Part shown: positions 27,848-37,393 of the stretch, in pieces
Layout: each line of letters opens with the position of its first letter
How positions within the stretch are numbered: the first letter of the stretch is position 1
Assembly (NCBI GenBank): GCA_963696645.1
Contig: CAVOKY010000005.1
Span: 1,302,001-1,366,000, forward strand
Direction of reading: 5' to 3'
Origin: JAMXLO01 sp963696645
Lineage (GTDB): Bacteria > Pseudomonadota > Alphaproteobacteria > Acetobacterales > Acetobacteraceae
DNA length: 64,000 nucleotides
Program-made: the position numbers and the translations under genes
The notes under the pieces: model-generated
What the model saw: the letters and a program-made list of their open reading frames with translations, nothing else
Database searches by the model: none
What the model was told of the DNA's origin: nothing

Positions 27848-30800
27848 TGATGCGCGCGATCGCCTCGTTCCGACTGTTGCCGCTGCTGGCCATGCTGCTG
27901 TTCGCCTGCCAGGCGCCACCGCCCGACGCGTATGTGAAGGGCGCGACGAACGCCGCGAAACCGGTGGCACAGGTGTCGATCGGCAAGAATTCGGTAGGCG
28001 AGGATTGTACCCAGCAGGCCGGATCGGGGCAGAGCGCGGACGTGTTCTGCGGCTCCTGGCAACAGCCGAGTGCACGGGTGCGCTCGGGCGGTCCGGGAAC
28101 CGCCGGCGAACTTGCCCAGCTTGCCACCGCCAGTCCCTGGCGCAGCGGCATCGACACCCGGTTCCGCTGCGAACAGCCGGTCTCCACCACGATCCTTGGC
28201 AGCCAGCCGACCGAGCTCATGCAGTGTACGCAACTGGTGGGCGGCTGGGCGCATGTCGCCATGGTGGCGCTGGTGAACGGCACCGTCTGGTACGCCGATG
28301 GCGTGCTGCCTGCGGCGCAGGTGATGGAACGTTCGATCGGCGTGCTGGCCGGTGTAGCCCGGGCGGACGCGATCGAACCGACGTCGGGCGCCGATGCGCT
28401 GCTCGCCAGCCGGCTCGCTGCGAAGGCATTCAGCTCCGGAGACATCGGCCAGTTCGATGGACTGATGGTCGCCGGCACGCGCGCCAACCTGGCGGACAAT
28501 CCGGGCGCGGCCGAGACTGCCTTCCGCGCCGCGCTCGCCTTGCAGCAGAAGGCTCTCGGCAAGAACAACCCCAATACCGCCACGGCGCTGATGTCGCTGG
28601 CGCTGGAGCTTTCCAACGAGGGCCGCTACGCCGATGCCGCGGCGATGTTCGCAGGCGCCGCAAGTCTGGCGCCGGCATCCGACGATGCCACCGCGCGGGC
28701 CCGGTTGCTGCACTACCGCGGCCTGGATGCATTGAACCAGGGACAGCTCGAACAGGCGTTGACCCTGCTGACGCAGGCGGATGCGGCTTATGCCGCGGAA
28801 GTGCCAATTGACGCGCTGAATGCGCGGTCGCGCGCCAGGCAGGTGAGCAACCCCTTCATGCGCGCCGGGGAAATTCGCCTTGCCGATCTGCTGCCCAATG
28901 AGGACCTTGTCACCGATCCGCGGGCGCAGGCGGCGCTGCTGGGCCTGATCGAGGTGCGGCGCAACCGCGGCATCGTGCTGCGGATCATGGGTCGGGCGAA
29001 TGAGGCCGATACAGCGCTGAGGTCGGCGACCGATCTCGCGCGCGGCAACGGGCTGGCGCGACCGATCGTCGATGCCCGTCTGTACCGCAGCAGCGGCATG
29101 ACCGCGGCGGCGCAGGGCGAGACCGATCTGGCGCTGTCCGATCTGCTGCAGTCCACCGCCGCGTTCGACCGCTCGCTGCCGGGCTCGAAACCGCTGGCCG
29201 ACACCTACCTGCTGCGCGCGCGGCAACTGGTGAAGGCTGGCCGGGGCGATGCCGCGCTGCCGATCTGCCGCAATGCCGTACAGTCGCTGGCGGCGCTCAA
29301 GGCAGGCACGACGCCGGTTCTGATGGCGCCGTGCCTCGATGTCTACGCAGCAGCGGCGAGCCAGCAGCCCGAACAGCGGCAGACGCTGCTGGCGGAGATG
29401 TTCACCGCCGCGCAGATCGCGCAGGGCGGCATCACCAGCCAGCAGATTGCCCAGGCCACTGCGCGGCTGTCGGAGAACTCGCGCGATCCGAAGGTGGCAG
29501 AGGCGATCCGCCACCGACAGGACGCCTCAGCCACAATGTCGGATCTCTACCGCAAGCGCGACGAACTGGCCGATGCACAGCGCCAGGGCGCGGCGATCGC
29601 GCCGACGGCAACCACCGCCGCGGAACTCGACAAGCAGATCACCGCCGCACAGGCCGCGCTCGCGGATTCTGATGCCGCGCTGCAGGCCGCATCGCCGAAT
29701 TACGGCCAGCTCGTGCAGCAGGTGGTGTCGGCGAAGGATGTGTTCGCGGCACTGCATCCCGACGAGGCGTTCGCCGCCATCACATTGGGCGACGATGACG
29801 GCTGGGTGTTCCTGCTGCGCCACGGCACCATCACGATCTCCAAGGTCGATGGCGGCGTGACGCAAATTGCCGAACTGGTGCGCCGGCTTCGCGCCGGCAT
29901 CGAACTCACCACCGAGGCGTTGCCAACATTCGACATCGCCGATGCGCAGAAGCTGTATCAGATCACGCTGGGCGGTGTTGCGGGATCGCTGGAGGGCGTG
30001 AGGGCGCTGGTCGTGGCGCCTGCCGGACCGCTGCTGTCGTTGCCTTTCGAGGTGCTGCTCACCGGCCCTGCCAGCGCCACCGACCTTGCCGATGCGCCAT
30101 GGCTGGTGCGCCAGTTCACGCTCGCGCATGTGCCGGCACCCTCCAACTTCGTCTCGTTGCGCAAGATCGCCACGGACTCGCGCGCCACTCGTCCGTGGTT
30201 CGGCTTCGGCGACTTCCACCCTGTCACGCTGGCGCAGGCGGAGAAGACCTTCGGCCCGAGTTGCGGCGACAGCGCCAAACTGCTGGCCGGCCTGCCGCCG
30301 CTGCCGTACGCACGCAAGGAACTGGAAGCGGCGCGCGCATTGCTGGGCGCCGATGCGTCAGACGAGCTGCTGGGGCCGGCGTTTACCGCGGAAGCGGTGC
30401 TGCAGGCGAAGCTGAAGGACTACCGCATCCTGCAATTCTCCACCCACGCGCTGTTGCCTGCGGAACTGCGTTGCCAGAGTGAGCCGGCCATTGTCACATC
30501 GGCACCCGCCAATGCGATCGACGCGTCGGGCGCGTTGCTGACATCATCCGAGGTGGTGGGTCTCAATCTGGACGCCGATCTGGTGATTTTGTCGGCCTGC
30601 AACTCGGGCGGTCCCGGTGGCACCACCGCAGGCGAAAGCCTGTCCGGCCTGGCGCGCGCTTTCTTCTATGCCGGCGCGCGTTCGCTCGAGGTCACGCACT
30701 GGTCGGTCAATGACCAGGTGGCGGCCTTCCTGGTGGCGGACACGCTGCGCCGCATGCGGGAGAATCCGAATCTCGGCATTGCCGGTGCCTTGCGGAACGC

Positions 30801-30957
30801 ACAACTTGCCATGCTGGCCGATGCCGGCAAGGGGTTGCCCGGCGAGATCGCCCATCCGTTCTTCTGGGCCCCGTTCGCGGTGATCGGCGAAGGCGGTGCG
30901 CGGGTACCGGTGACAGCGGACCGGCAAGTTTCGCCGCGACGGCTCGCCGGTTTATAA
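27847..30957 (+). CDS. CHAT-domain peptidase-like lipoprotein with TPR-like region
   Basis: This 1,036-residue protein is coupled to tpsA (the ATG overlaps its stop). The N-terminus MMRAIASFRLLPLLAMLLFAC ends in a lipobox-like LLFAC, so it is probably a lipoprotein. The middle (about 190-600) consists of TPR-like helices, with coiled stretches near 560-620. The C-terminal CHAT domain is a caspase-like fold and has both catalytic residues: His867 in FSTHALL and Cys918 in VILSACNSGG. Related CHAT proteins include bacterial caspase-like proteases activated by partners. Being cotranscribed with a TPS pair suggests a job in exoprotein processing or surface signalling; that is inference. Confidence 0.88.
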   Translation: MMRAIASFRLLPLLAMLLFACQAPPPDAYVKGATNAAKPVAQVSIGKNSVGEDCTQQAGSGQSADVFCGSWQQPSARVRSGGPGTAGELAQLATASPWRSGIDTRFRCEQPVSTTILGSQPTELMQCTQLVGGWAHVAMVALVNGTVWYADGVLPAAQVMERSIGVLAGVARADAIEPTSGADALLASRLAAKAFSSGDIGQFDGLMVAGTRANLADNPGAAETAFRAALALQQKALGKNNPNTATALMSLALELSNEGRYADAAAMFAGAASLAPASDDATARARLLHYRGLDALNQGQLEQALTLLTQADAAYAAEVPIDALNARSRARQVSNPFMRAGEIRLADLLPNEDLVTDPRAQAALLGLIEVRRNRGIVLRIMGRANEADTALRSATDLARGNGLARPIVDARLYRSSGMTAAAQGETDLALSDLLQSTAAFDRSLPGSKPLADTYLLRARQLVKAGRGDAALPICRNAVQSLAALKAGTTPVLMAPCLDVYAAAASQQPEQRQTLLAEMFTAAQIAQGGITSQQIAQATARLSENSRDPKVAEAIRHRQDASATMSDLYRKRDELADAQRQGAAIAPTATTAAELDKQITAAQAALADSDAALQAASPNYGQLVQQVVSAKDVFAALHPDEAFAAITLGDDDGWVFLLRHGTITISKVDGGVTQIAELVRRLRAGIELTTEALPTFDIADAQKLYQITLGGVAGSLEGVRALVVAPAGPLLSLPFEVLLTGPASATDLADAPWLVRQFTLAHVPAPSNFVSLRKIATDSRATRPWFGFGDFHPVTLAQAEKTFGPSCGDSAKLLAGLPPLPYARKELEAARALLGADASDELLGPAFTAEAVLQAKLKDYRILQFSTHALLPAELRCQSEPAIVTSAPANAIDASGALLTSSEVVGLNLDADLVILSACNSGGPGGTTAGESLSGLARAFFYAGARSLEVTHWSVNDQVAAFLVADTLRRMRENPNLGIAGALRNAQLAMLADAGKGLPGEIAHPFFWAPFAVIGEGGARVPVTADRQVSPRRLAGL

Positions 30958-30987
30958 GCGCCGCCGATAGTCGAGACAGCACACGGC

Positions 30988-33051
30988 ATGGAGACCATCG
31001 AATCGCTCGGCAAGTATGAGATCAAGGGGTCACTCGGCCGCGGCGCCATGGGCACCGTGTATGAAGGCTGGGATCCGATCATCGCGCGCCGCGTGGCGAT
31101 CAAGACGGTGCGTCTGCCTGATGCCGCCGATCCGGAAACCGAGGAAGCCCTGGCGCGGTTCCGCCGCGAGGCGCAGGCCGCCGGCCGGCTGATCCACCCC
31201 AACATCGTCGGCGTGTTCGACTACGGCGAGACCAATGATCTGGCCTACATCGTGATGGAATTCGTCGACGGGCCGCCGCTGAAGACGCTGCTGGACAAGC
31301 AGGAACGCTTCGCGCTGACCGACATTGTCCGCATCATGGAGGACCTGCTCGCCGGCCTGCAATTCAGCCACGAGCGTGGCGTGGTGCATCGCGACATCAA
31401 GCCGGCGAACGTCATGCTGACCGCGTTGGGCCAGGCCAAGATCGCTGACTTCGGCATCGCGCGCATCGAGAGCAGCTCGATGACCCAGGCCGGAACCGTG
31501 CTGGGAACTCCGGCCTACATGTCGCCCGAACAATTCATGGGCCAGGTGGTGGACGCGCGCACCGACATCTATTCGTCGGGCGTGCTGCTGTATCAGTTGC
31601 TGACCGGCGAGCGGCCGTTCGAGGGCGGCATGTCGGCGATCATGCACAAGGCGTTGAACACTGAGCCGCCGGCGCCGTCGCAGATCTCGGTCACCGCGCC
31701 GCCGTCGTTCGACGCGGTGGTGCGTCGGGCGATGGCGAAGCGTCCGGAGGACCGGTTTGCCACGGCGAAGGCGTTCATCGAGGCGGTGCGGGTGGCGGTG
31801 GCCAACCCGGGCGAACCGATGAGCGACGACGAGGCGACGATGGTCACCGCGGCGCCCCAGGTGCGGGCTGCCGAAGTCATGCCGCCGCCGGTGCGAGTTG
31901 CCGAAGTCATGCCGGCACCGCCGGTGCCGGACGCCCGGCCTGCCCCCCGATCGCCGGTAGCAATCATCACGGTCGCAACCATTGTTCTGCTGGCGGCGGT
32001 CGGCGGCGGGGCGTGGTGGTTGCTGTCGCGGACACCGGCACCGGTGCAGACCGCGGCGGTCGCCACACCAATAGTCAGCACCACGTCAACGCCCGCGCCG
32101 CCAACGACCACGGTCGGGCCTACCGCCGTGCCCGCTGGCGCGGCGGTGACGGACAACACGGCGGCCAATAAGCCTGCGCCGTCCGCGCCCGCGCCGGCGC
32201 TGCCGCCGACCAGCCAGGCCGCCGCCGCGCAGGTCGCGCCACTGCCGCCGCCTGCCACACCACCGGCGGCGCCCGTCGCTGCTGTTCCGCCCGCGCCGCA
32301 GCCTGCACCACCGCCTGATCTGCAGCCGGGACAGCAGCAACTGGCGATGGCCAGCCTGGAGGGGTTGCGCCGACAGGTGGCGCAATGGGTCACCGATCAG
32401 AACTGTACCTTGCTGGGCGGCGACGTGGGCGACGGCGGGGCGATCGCGTTGTCCGGGCTGGCTGGCAATCGCTATCTGGATGACCTGCGCCAGGGTGCCG
32501 CTTCGTTTGCGTCGCCCAGCCAGATCGAATGGCGGGTGCGCGGCGTCGATCAGGTGTTCTGCCCGGCATTGAACATGTTGCGTCCGCTGGCGCCTGGCTT
32601 TGGCGCCGCCGGCGCCACGCATCTCGGGCTGCGAATGGCGGATGGCAAGACGCGGCTGCATGATGGCGATCCGGTCGGCGTGCAGCTTGTCATGCCGGAT
32701 TTCGCGGGCCGGTTGCGCGTCGATTACGTCGCGCACGATGGATCGGTGCAGCATCTGTACCCGCAACTTGCCGATCCGAGGGCAGGCATTGCGGCCGATG
32801 TGGCGCGCACCTACGCCGCTGGCGAGCAGGTCAATCTGGCCAATCCTGCGTGGACGATCGGCGAGCCTTACGGCACCGACATGATCATGGCGATCGCATC
32901 ATCCGAACCGCTGTTCGATCGCCCGCGTCCGAGCAATGCGGAAACCGTGAGCGTCTATCTGCGGGACCTGCAGGCGGCGATCGAGCGTGCCCGGCAACGC
33001 GGCGTTCGGTTGGCCGGTGCCGCGGTGACGCTGGACGCGCTGCCCAAGTGA
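30988..33051 (+). CDS. ppkA: Membrane Ser/Thr protein kinase with DUF4384-like C-terminus (PpkA/ImpN type)
   Basis: This 687-residue Hanks-type kinase has its cytoplasmic kinase domain at residues 9-270: glycine loop GRGAMG (17-22), ATP lysine K39 in VAIK, HRDIKPAN with Asp136, and DFG at 154-156. A proline-rich linker and one membrane helix (about 323-346) follow, then a proline/alanine-rich periplasmic spacer. The C-terminal domain contains LRMADGKTRLHDGDPV and VDYVAHDGSVQHLYP, as in DUF4384 domains. It starts 30 bases after the CHAT gene, so it is probably cotranscribed with the TPS operon. Its natural targets would include the FHA protein TagH of the T6SS, whose PP2C phosphatase is also present. 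Confidence 0.88.
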   Translation: METIESLGKYEIKGSLGRGAMGTVYEGWDPIIARRVAIKTVRLPDAADPETEEALARFRREAQAAGRLIHPNIVGVFDYGETNDLAYIVMEFVDGPPLKTLLDKQERFALTDIVRIMEDLLAGLQFSHERGVVHRDIKPANVMLTALGQAKIADFGIARIESSSMTQAGTVLGTPAYMSPEQFMGQVVDARTDIYSSGVLLYQLLTGERPFEGGMSAIMHKALNTEPPAPSQISVTAPPSFDAVVRRAMAKRPEDRFATAKAFIEAVRVAVANPGEPMSDDEATMVTAAPQVRAAEVMPPPVRVAEVMPAPPVPDARPAPRSPVAIITVATIVLLAAVGGGAWWLLSRTPAPVQTAAVATPIVSTTSTPAPPTTTVGPTAVPAGAAVTDNTAANKPAPSAPAPALPPTSQAAAAQVAPLPPPATPPAAPVAAVPPAPQPAPPPDLQPGQQQLAMASLEGLRRQVAQWVTDQNCTLLGGDVGDGGAIALSGLAGNRYLDDLRQGAASFASPSQIEWRVRGVDQVFCPALNMLRPLAPGFGAAGATHLGLRMADGKTRLHDGDPVGVQLVMPDFAGRLRVDYVAHDGSVQHLYPQLADPRAGIAADVARTYAAGEQVNLANPAWTIGEPYGTDMIMAIASSEPLFDRPRPSNAETVSVYLRDLQAAIERARQRGVRLAGAAVTLDALPK

Positions 33052-33088
33052 TGCACCGCTGCCGGGGCTCGGCGGCATCCGTTCCACG

Positions 33089-34069
33089 CTACCGCGCCGG
33101 CTCGGCCGGCTGGTAGCTGGCCAGGACGTTGCGCAGCCAGCCAGCCGGCATGCCGGCAAGAAAGCGGGATTGCAGCTCGGCCAGGCGAGCCGGCGTCAGC
33201 CCGGCCATCTCCGGCGTAAAGAACAACGGGTCGCGGGTGAACATCATGTATGCCTGCATCTCGTTGTACATCAGCACTTCCTCGCCGGCATCGTACTCCT
33301 CGCTGCCGAGGAAGCGGCGAAACGCCGTGCGCTCCGCTTCGCGGAGCTCCGTCAGCCAGAACCTGTGCACATAGTCGGCATAAACCGGATTGCTGAAGAA
33401 CTCGCCATGCGACAGTTCATGGCGCAGGATCGCGGCCCGCGCGGCGGCCGTGACTGTTGCGTCGGCGCCGACGGCGGGCAGCGAGATCAGGCCCGCACTG
33501 ACACCAGGGGCGAACCAGCCCTCCTGGCGCAACAGGGCGCGCAGGTTTTCCTCCTGGCTGTTCAGCTTGATGTGTTCGGTGTCTGCCAGCGTGAAGAAAC
33601 GCGCCAGGGAGGCGGCGGCGTAGTCATGGCCGTAATAGAACGTCTCGATGGTATCGTCCTGGGCGCGGATCGCCGCATCGAGCTCATCGTCGGTCAGTAC
33701 GCGATCGCGCGGCAGCCCGGCCTTTTCGATCAGCGCCGCCACACGGTTCAGCATCATTCCCTGTTCACGCAGGGAGGCGAAGTCCAGCACCAGAATCCGC
33801 GGATTGTCGGCGAAGCGGAAGATGGTGAGACCGGTCGGAACGTCGTTGTCGATCTGCTGTTCGGTCGCGGTCTCGATGTGAAAAACCGGCGCGGTGGCAG
33901 TGTTCGCCGGTGCGGATGTCGGCGCGGATGCGCCGAGTACCGCAGGCGGCGAGGCTGCATGTGGCCAGAGCAGCCAGCCGCCGGCCGCACAGGCGAGCAA
34001 CACCAGCCCCGCGACAACTGGGAGCACAAGCCTCGCGTACCCACGGCGCGGTGGCTGGACGATGTGCAC
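33089..34069 (-). CDS. Membrane-anchored protein with HExxH metallopeptidase motif
   Basis: This 326-residue protein is not a named T6SS subunit. An N-terminal helix (VLPVVAGLVLLACAAGGWLLW) and a low-complexity Ala/Pro spacer put the rest in the periplasm. The motif HELSH lies in AILRHELSHGEFF, the pattern for a zinc-binding active site, and a glutamate downstream in MYNEMQAYMMF could be the third ligand. It is the last gene of the left T6SS operon, 58 bases after ompA, and converges on the kinase gene with 37 bases between. A peptidase acting in the envelope, for example on peptidoglycan crosslinks during sheath passage, is possible but unproven. Confidence 0.6.
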   Translation of the reverse strand: MHIVQPPRRGYARLVLPVVAGLVLLACAAGGWLLWPHAASPPAVLGASAPTSAPANTATAPVFHIETATEQQIDNDVPTGLTIFRFADNPRILVLDFASLREQGMMLNRVAALIEKAGLPRDRVLTDDELDAAIRAQDDTIETFYYGHDYAAASLARFFTLADTEHIKLNSQEENLRALLRQEGWFAPGVSAGLISLPAVGADATVTAAARAAILRHELSHGEFFSNPVYADYVHRFWLTELREAERTAFRRFLGSEEYDAGEEVLMYNEMQAYMMFTRDPLFFTPEMAGLTPARLAELQSRFLAGMPAGWLRNVLASYQPAEPAR

Positions 34070-34127
34070 GGTCTATGCAGCGGCAGGGTCGGCCGGCGTC
34101 ATGCCTCGGCCGTCGCCTTAGTGCGGT

Positions 34128-34742
34128 TCAAGCGCCCAGGTTGATTACCTGCACCCGGCGATTGCGCGGTTCGGCAGTCTCGGGCGGCGTCTGGACCAGC
34201 AGGCCCGCCTCACCCATGCCGACCGCCTGCAACCTGCCTTGGTCGACGCCGAACTTTCTGGCGACGTACTCTACCACCGCTTCGGCGCGCCGTTCCGACA
34301 GGGCGCGGTTGTATTCCTCCGAGCCAACCGTGTCGGTGTGGCCTTCGATGCGGAACCGATAGCCGGCGAGGTCTTTGCTGCTCAGCGCCTGGCCAAGCTG
34401 ATCGAGCGTGCGCATCGCTTCCGGCGTCAGCTCGGCGGAGCCGGCGGCGAAATTCACCGTCAGGTTGACCGCGGGACCAGCCGCCGGGGCAGATGCGGGT
34501 GTGGCCGAAGCCGCCACCGGCCGGCTGGAGGCAATGCGCGGCTGTTGCGCCGGCGACCGCGGTTGGGTCGCGACATCGCCGGCTGGCCCGATCCTGATGC
34601 CGCGGGTGCCCCCAAGCACCAGATTGCCACTCGGCTTCAGCGAATTGATGATCTGGTCGGCGGACGGATTGCCCTGGGCAAACGCCGGCAGGCTGCCGAG
34701 TACCAGCGGGACGACGATCATCGGGGCTATCAGGGAACGCAC
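34128..34742 (-). CDS. OmpA-family peptidoglycan-binding protein
   Basis: This 204-residue exported protein has a signal peptide (LIAPMIVVPLVLGSLPAFAQ) followed by a linker and a C-terminal OmpA domain. The domain shows VNFAAGSAELTPEA, FRIEGHTDTVGSEEYNRALSE-type core residues and LGQ/AVGMGE, which bind the diaminopimelate of peptidoglycan. It lies between the methyltransferase and HExxH genes at the end of the left T6SS operon. With tssL carrying its own OmpA domain, this one may be an accessory anchor. Confidence 0.88.
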   Translation of the reverse strand: MRSLIAPMIVVPLVLGSLPAFAQGNPSADQIINSLKPSGNLVLGGTRGIRIGPAGDVATQPRSPAQQPRIASSRPVAASATPASAPAAGPAVNLTVNFAAGSAELTPEAMRTLDQLGQALSSKDLAGYRFRIEGHTDTVGSEEYNRALSERRAEAVVEYVARKFGVDQGRLQAVGMGEAGLLVQTPPETAEPRNRRVQVINLGA

Positions 34743-34826
34743 GGCCGCACTCCTCCCAAGTCTCGCCGGTTTATAGCAGTGGAACCGCCGTGATGCACGA
34801 ATTTGTGTACCCGTGTCCGGACCCGT

Positions 34827-36338
34827 TCAGAACACGCCCTGTGCGTGCAGGATCGGCACACGCACGTGCAGGCAACGTTCCAGCACCTGGCGCAATTGGC
34901 CACGCGCCTCGCCCTCCAGATTGCCGCCGATGTGCCTGATCCAGTCATCGATGTTGGCGTCGCTTTCGCCAGCCTGGACGCGCTCCAGCACATAGAGGTC
35001 GAACAGGCTGCACGGTACTCCCATGCCAAGCCGGTAACTCGCCGCGGCGATCGCCCGCCCAAGATTTTCGGTGCGCATGAGCCTCTCCGCCATCACGCGG
35101 TTGAAGCGCAACGCCTGCGGTGCCGGCTCGGCCGCCGCGCGCAACGCCGGCTGCGCCAGATCGAAGCCAAGCAGAATGCCGATCAACTCCGCCGGATTGT
35201 CGCGCTTGCCTTCCAGCGTCGGCAGGTTGAGCAGCTCATCGACCCGCCGGGGACCGGCTGCCAGTGCGTTGGTGATCGGGCCGTAGAACGCGCGGTTCAA
35301 CTCGGCGCGACCAGCCGCCATAGCGGCTTCGAACGGCATCTCGTCGGGACTGATGTTGAGCGATAGCGACACGTCCATCAGGGCAGCATTGCGGATCGCC
35401 GGACCGATCCGCCGCGCGCCGCGGACGAACACATCGTGCCGCAGCGAACGTTCCAGGCACGCATCCTTTATCAGCTCGCGCAGCAACGGATCGTCGAACC
35501 GCTGCGCCACCGCGCGCTGTTCCGGCGTCAGCGTGAGGTCGGGGAAGTTCTCCAGCAGGTTGCCGGCGCCAACCCACTCCAGTTTGGCATCGGCGAAGGC
35601 GGCGGCGACATCGGCGTGAAAGCACGGAGCCCAGGCGGCGTTGATGTACTCGTGCGCCATGTATTGCACCGGCAGCGTGTCCAGGTGCCTGATCAGCGTG
35701 TTCAGCCATGGCGAATGGATGAGCTGTTCGGCGTCCGCATCCCACAACGCCTTCACCACCTTCAGGCCCTCCTCGGCCTGGCGGTCGCTGCGCGAGCTCA
35801 GACGCATGCCGCATTCGCGCAGCAGGCGCTGCATGCCCAGTGCGGGTCCCCACGCCGGGAGTGCGTTGTAGCTGACGTGGACCACGCCTCCGGCTGGCAC
35901 CTTGCTGTGCAACAGCCGCACGATCCCGGCCTGCACGGCGGGCGGTACCCAGCTCCACACGCCATGCAGGCTGACGAAGTCCGCCTCCGGCACCTGGGCG
36001 CCGGCCGGGCCGTCCGCCAGCGTGGACAGGTCCGCTTCGATGAAGCTGACATTGTCGATGGCGGCTTCCGCGGCCCATTCGCGCGCCGCCGCGATGTGCG
36101 CGGGATTGAAGTCGATCGCGGTGACCTTCCAGCGCGGGTTGCTCGCGGCCAGGATCAATGCGCCGAAGCCCTGTCCACAACCCAACTCCAGATAGCTGAC
36201 CGGATCGTCGGGACCCGGCAGGGGCGCGGTGACCCCACCCAGCAAACAGGCCAGCGACATCATCGCCGGCGCCTGCTGGCGATAGTAGCCGGCCAGGTAG
36301 GTGACGTCGGTCACGTAGCCGCTGCCCCAACCGCTCAT
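34827..36338 (-). CDS. SAM-dependent methyltransferase with methyltransferase regulatory domain
   Basis: This 503-residue protein has a class I methyltransferase domain near the N-terminus: YLELGCGQGFGALIL (motif I, SAM binding), KVTAIDFNPAHI, VSFIEADLSTL and FVSLHGVWSWVPP. A predicted methyltransferase regulatory domain (PF10119-like) follows and then a helical C-terminal part. ATG at 36338 shares its A with the tssG stop (TGATG), so it is translationally coupled to tssG. It is not one of the core T6SS genes. It could modify a secreted substrate or a T6SS component. Which one cannot be told from sequence. Confidence 0.85.
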   Translation of the reverse strand: MSGWGSGYVTDVTYLAGYYRQQAPAMMSLACLLGGVTAPLPGPDDPVSYLELGCGQGFGALILAASNPRWKVTAIDFNPAHIAAAREWAAEAAIDNVSFIEADLSTLADGPAGAQVPEADFVSLHGVWSWVPPAVQAGIVRLLHSKVPAGGVVHVSYNALPAWGPALGMQRLLRECGMRLSSRSDRQAEEGLKVVKALWDADAEQLIHSPWLNTLIRHLDTLPVQYMAHEYINAAWAPCFHADVAAAFADAKLEWVGAGNLLENFPDLTLTPEQRAVAQRFDDPLLRELIKDACLERSLRHDVFVRGARRIGPAIRNAALMDVSLSLNISPDEMPFEAAMAAGRAELNRAFYGPITNALAAGPRRVDELLNLPTLEGKRDNPAELIGILLGFDLAQPALRAAAEPAPQALRFNRVMAERLMRTENLGRAIAAASYRLGMGVPCSLFDLYVLERVQAGESDANIDDWIRHIGGNLEGEARGQLRQVLERCLHVRVPILHAQGVF

Positions 36339-37369
36339 CAGTGCACCTGCTGCGCTTCGATGACCTCGGCCTCGAAGATCGCATCCGCTGCATCCTTGCG
36401 GAGGATGACGCCACCGGGTGGCCCGGGAACCCAGGTGTTCCAACCCAGCCGCGGCGGCGGATCGGCGGTCGCGGTCAACAGCAGCGGTGGCACTTCGCGC
36501 GCCGCCAGGACCGGATTGATGGCGAAGCCAAGTTCGAAGCCGACATAGGCGCGCACCAGCGACACCAGCCGGTGCAGCGCAATGCGGTCCGGCAACAGCC
36601 GCTGGAACCCTTTCAGATCGAGCGGCCCGATGCGCAGGATGATCCGCGCCTGCGGATCCCAGGCGCGTACGCCCGCTACCGCATCGACACCCAAATGGCA
36701 CCAGGCACCGTTCACCGACATTCGCGTGCGTTGATCGGGCGGTAGCGGCAGCCATGCGCCGGCGAATTCGACCACCTCCACCGTCATGCCCAGCCAATCG
36801 GAAGTCAGCGCCGCCAGCCGATCGGCGGAGCGCGGACGCAAGGCTAACAGTCCCGCATAGTGCAGCAGGGGTTCGGCGCCCGCAGCGAGGCGATTGGTGA
36901 GATGAGCAGTGCCGTAGCCGGTGAGCGCCAGCAGGACCTGGGCCACCTGGTCGGGTCCGCCGGTCTTGCGCAGGGATGCGGCCTCGGCCGACCTGGCCGG
37001 CCGATATTTGATGCCGGCACGGGCGAAGAAAGCCACGAAGCGGTGCGCCAGCAGGTCGAGAAAGTCGCGCAATGCAGTCGATCGGGCGCGGATGGTCTGG
37101 GTAACGACCTCGGAATAGTGACGCGGCAGCACGCCCGAGGGGCCCGTTAGGCCCATCAACCCGACTGTCACGTCTGGCAGCGCATCGCCCTGCTGGCGGA
37201 CCTCGATCACGTCGGCCGGCGGATAGACCAGACCGGCTGGTGAGCGAAAGCGCATCGCATCAGCCGGATCCTGCGCCGCTCTCGCCCTGGTCAGCACCCG
37301 CACGGCGGCATCGAAGCGGAACCGCCTTGGCATCGCCCCCAGCATGGCCAGCGCGGAGCGCGCCCTCAT
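36338..37369 (-). CDS. tssG: Type VI secretion baseplate subunit TssG
   Basis: TssG forms the (TssF)2-TssG wedge of the T6SS baseplate. From ATG at 37369 it is 343 residues, with the family landmarks FRFDAAVRVL, RFRSPAGLVYPPADV, LMGLTGPSGVLPRHYSE (strongly diagnostic), FFARAGIKYRP and WNTWVPG near the end. A second ATG at 37345 is possible. No clear ribosome-binding site is seen before either start, because a hairpin array comes directly up to the gene. It is separated from tssF by that array rather than overlapping it as in many loci. Confidence 0.9.
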   Translation of the reverse strand: MRARSALAMLGAMPRRFRFDAAVRVLTRARAAQDPADAMRFRSPAGLVYPPADVIEVRQQGDALPDVTVGLMGLTGPSGVLPRHYSEVVTQTIRARSTALRDFLDLLAHRFVAFFARAGIKYRPARSAEAASLRKTGGPDQVAQVLLALTGYGTAHLTNRLAAGAEPLLHYAGLLALRPRSADRLAALTSDWLGMTVEVVEFAGAWLPLPPDQRTRMSVNGAWCHLGVDAVAGVRAWDPQARIILRIGPLDLKGFQRLLPDRIALHRLVSLVRAYVGFELGFAINPVLAAREVPPLLLTATADPPPRLGWNTWVPGPPGGVILRKDAADAIFEAEVIEAQQVH

Positions 37370-37393
37370 GTCCGTGGTCCCTGGGGAGGAAGG

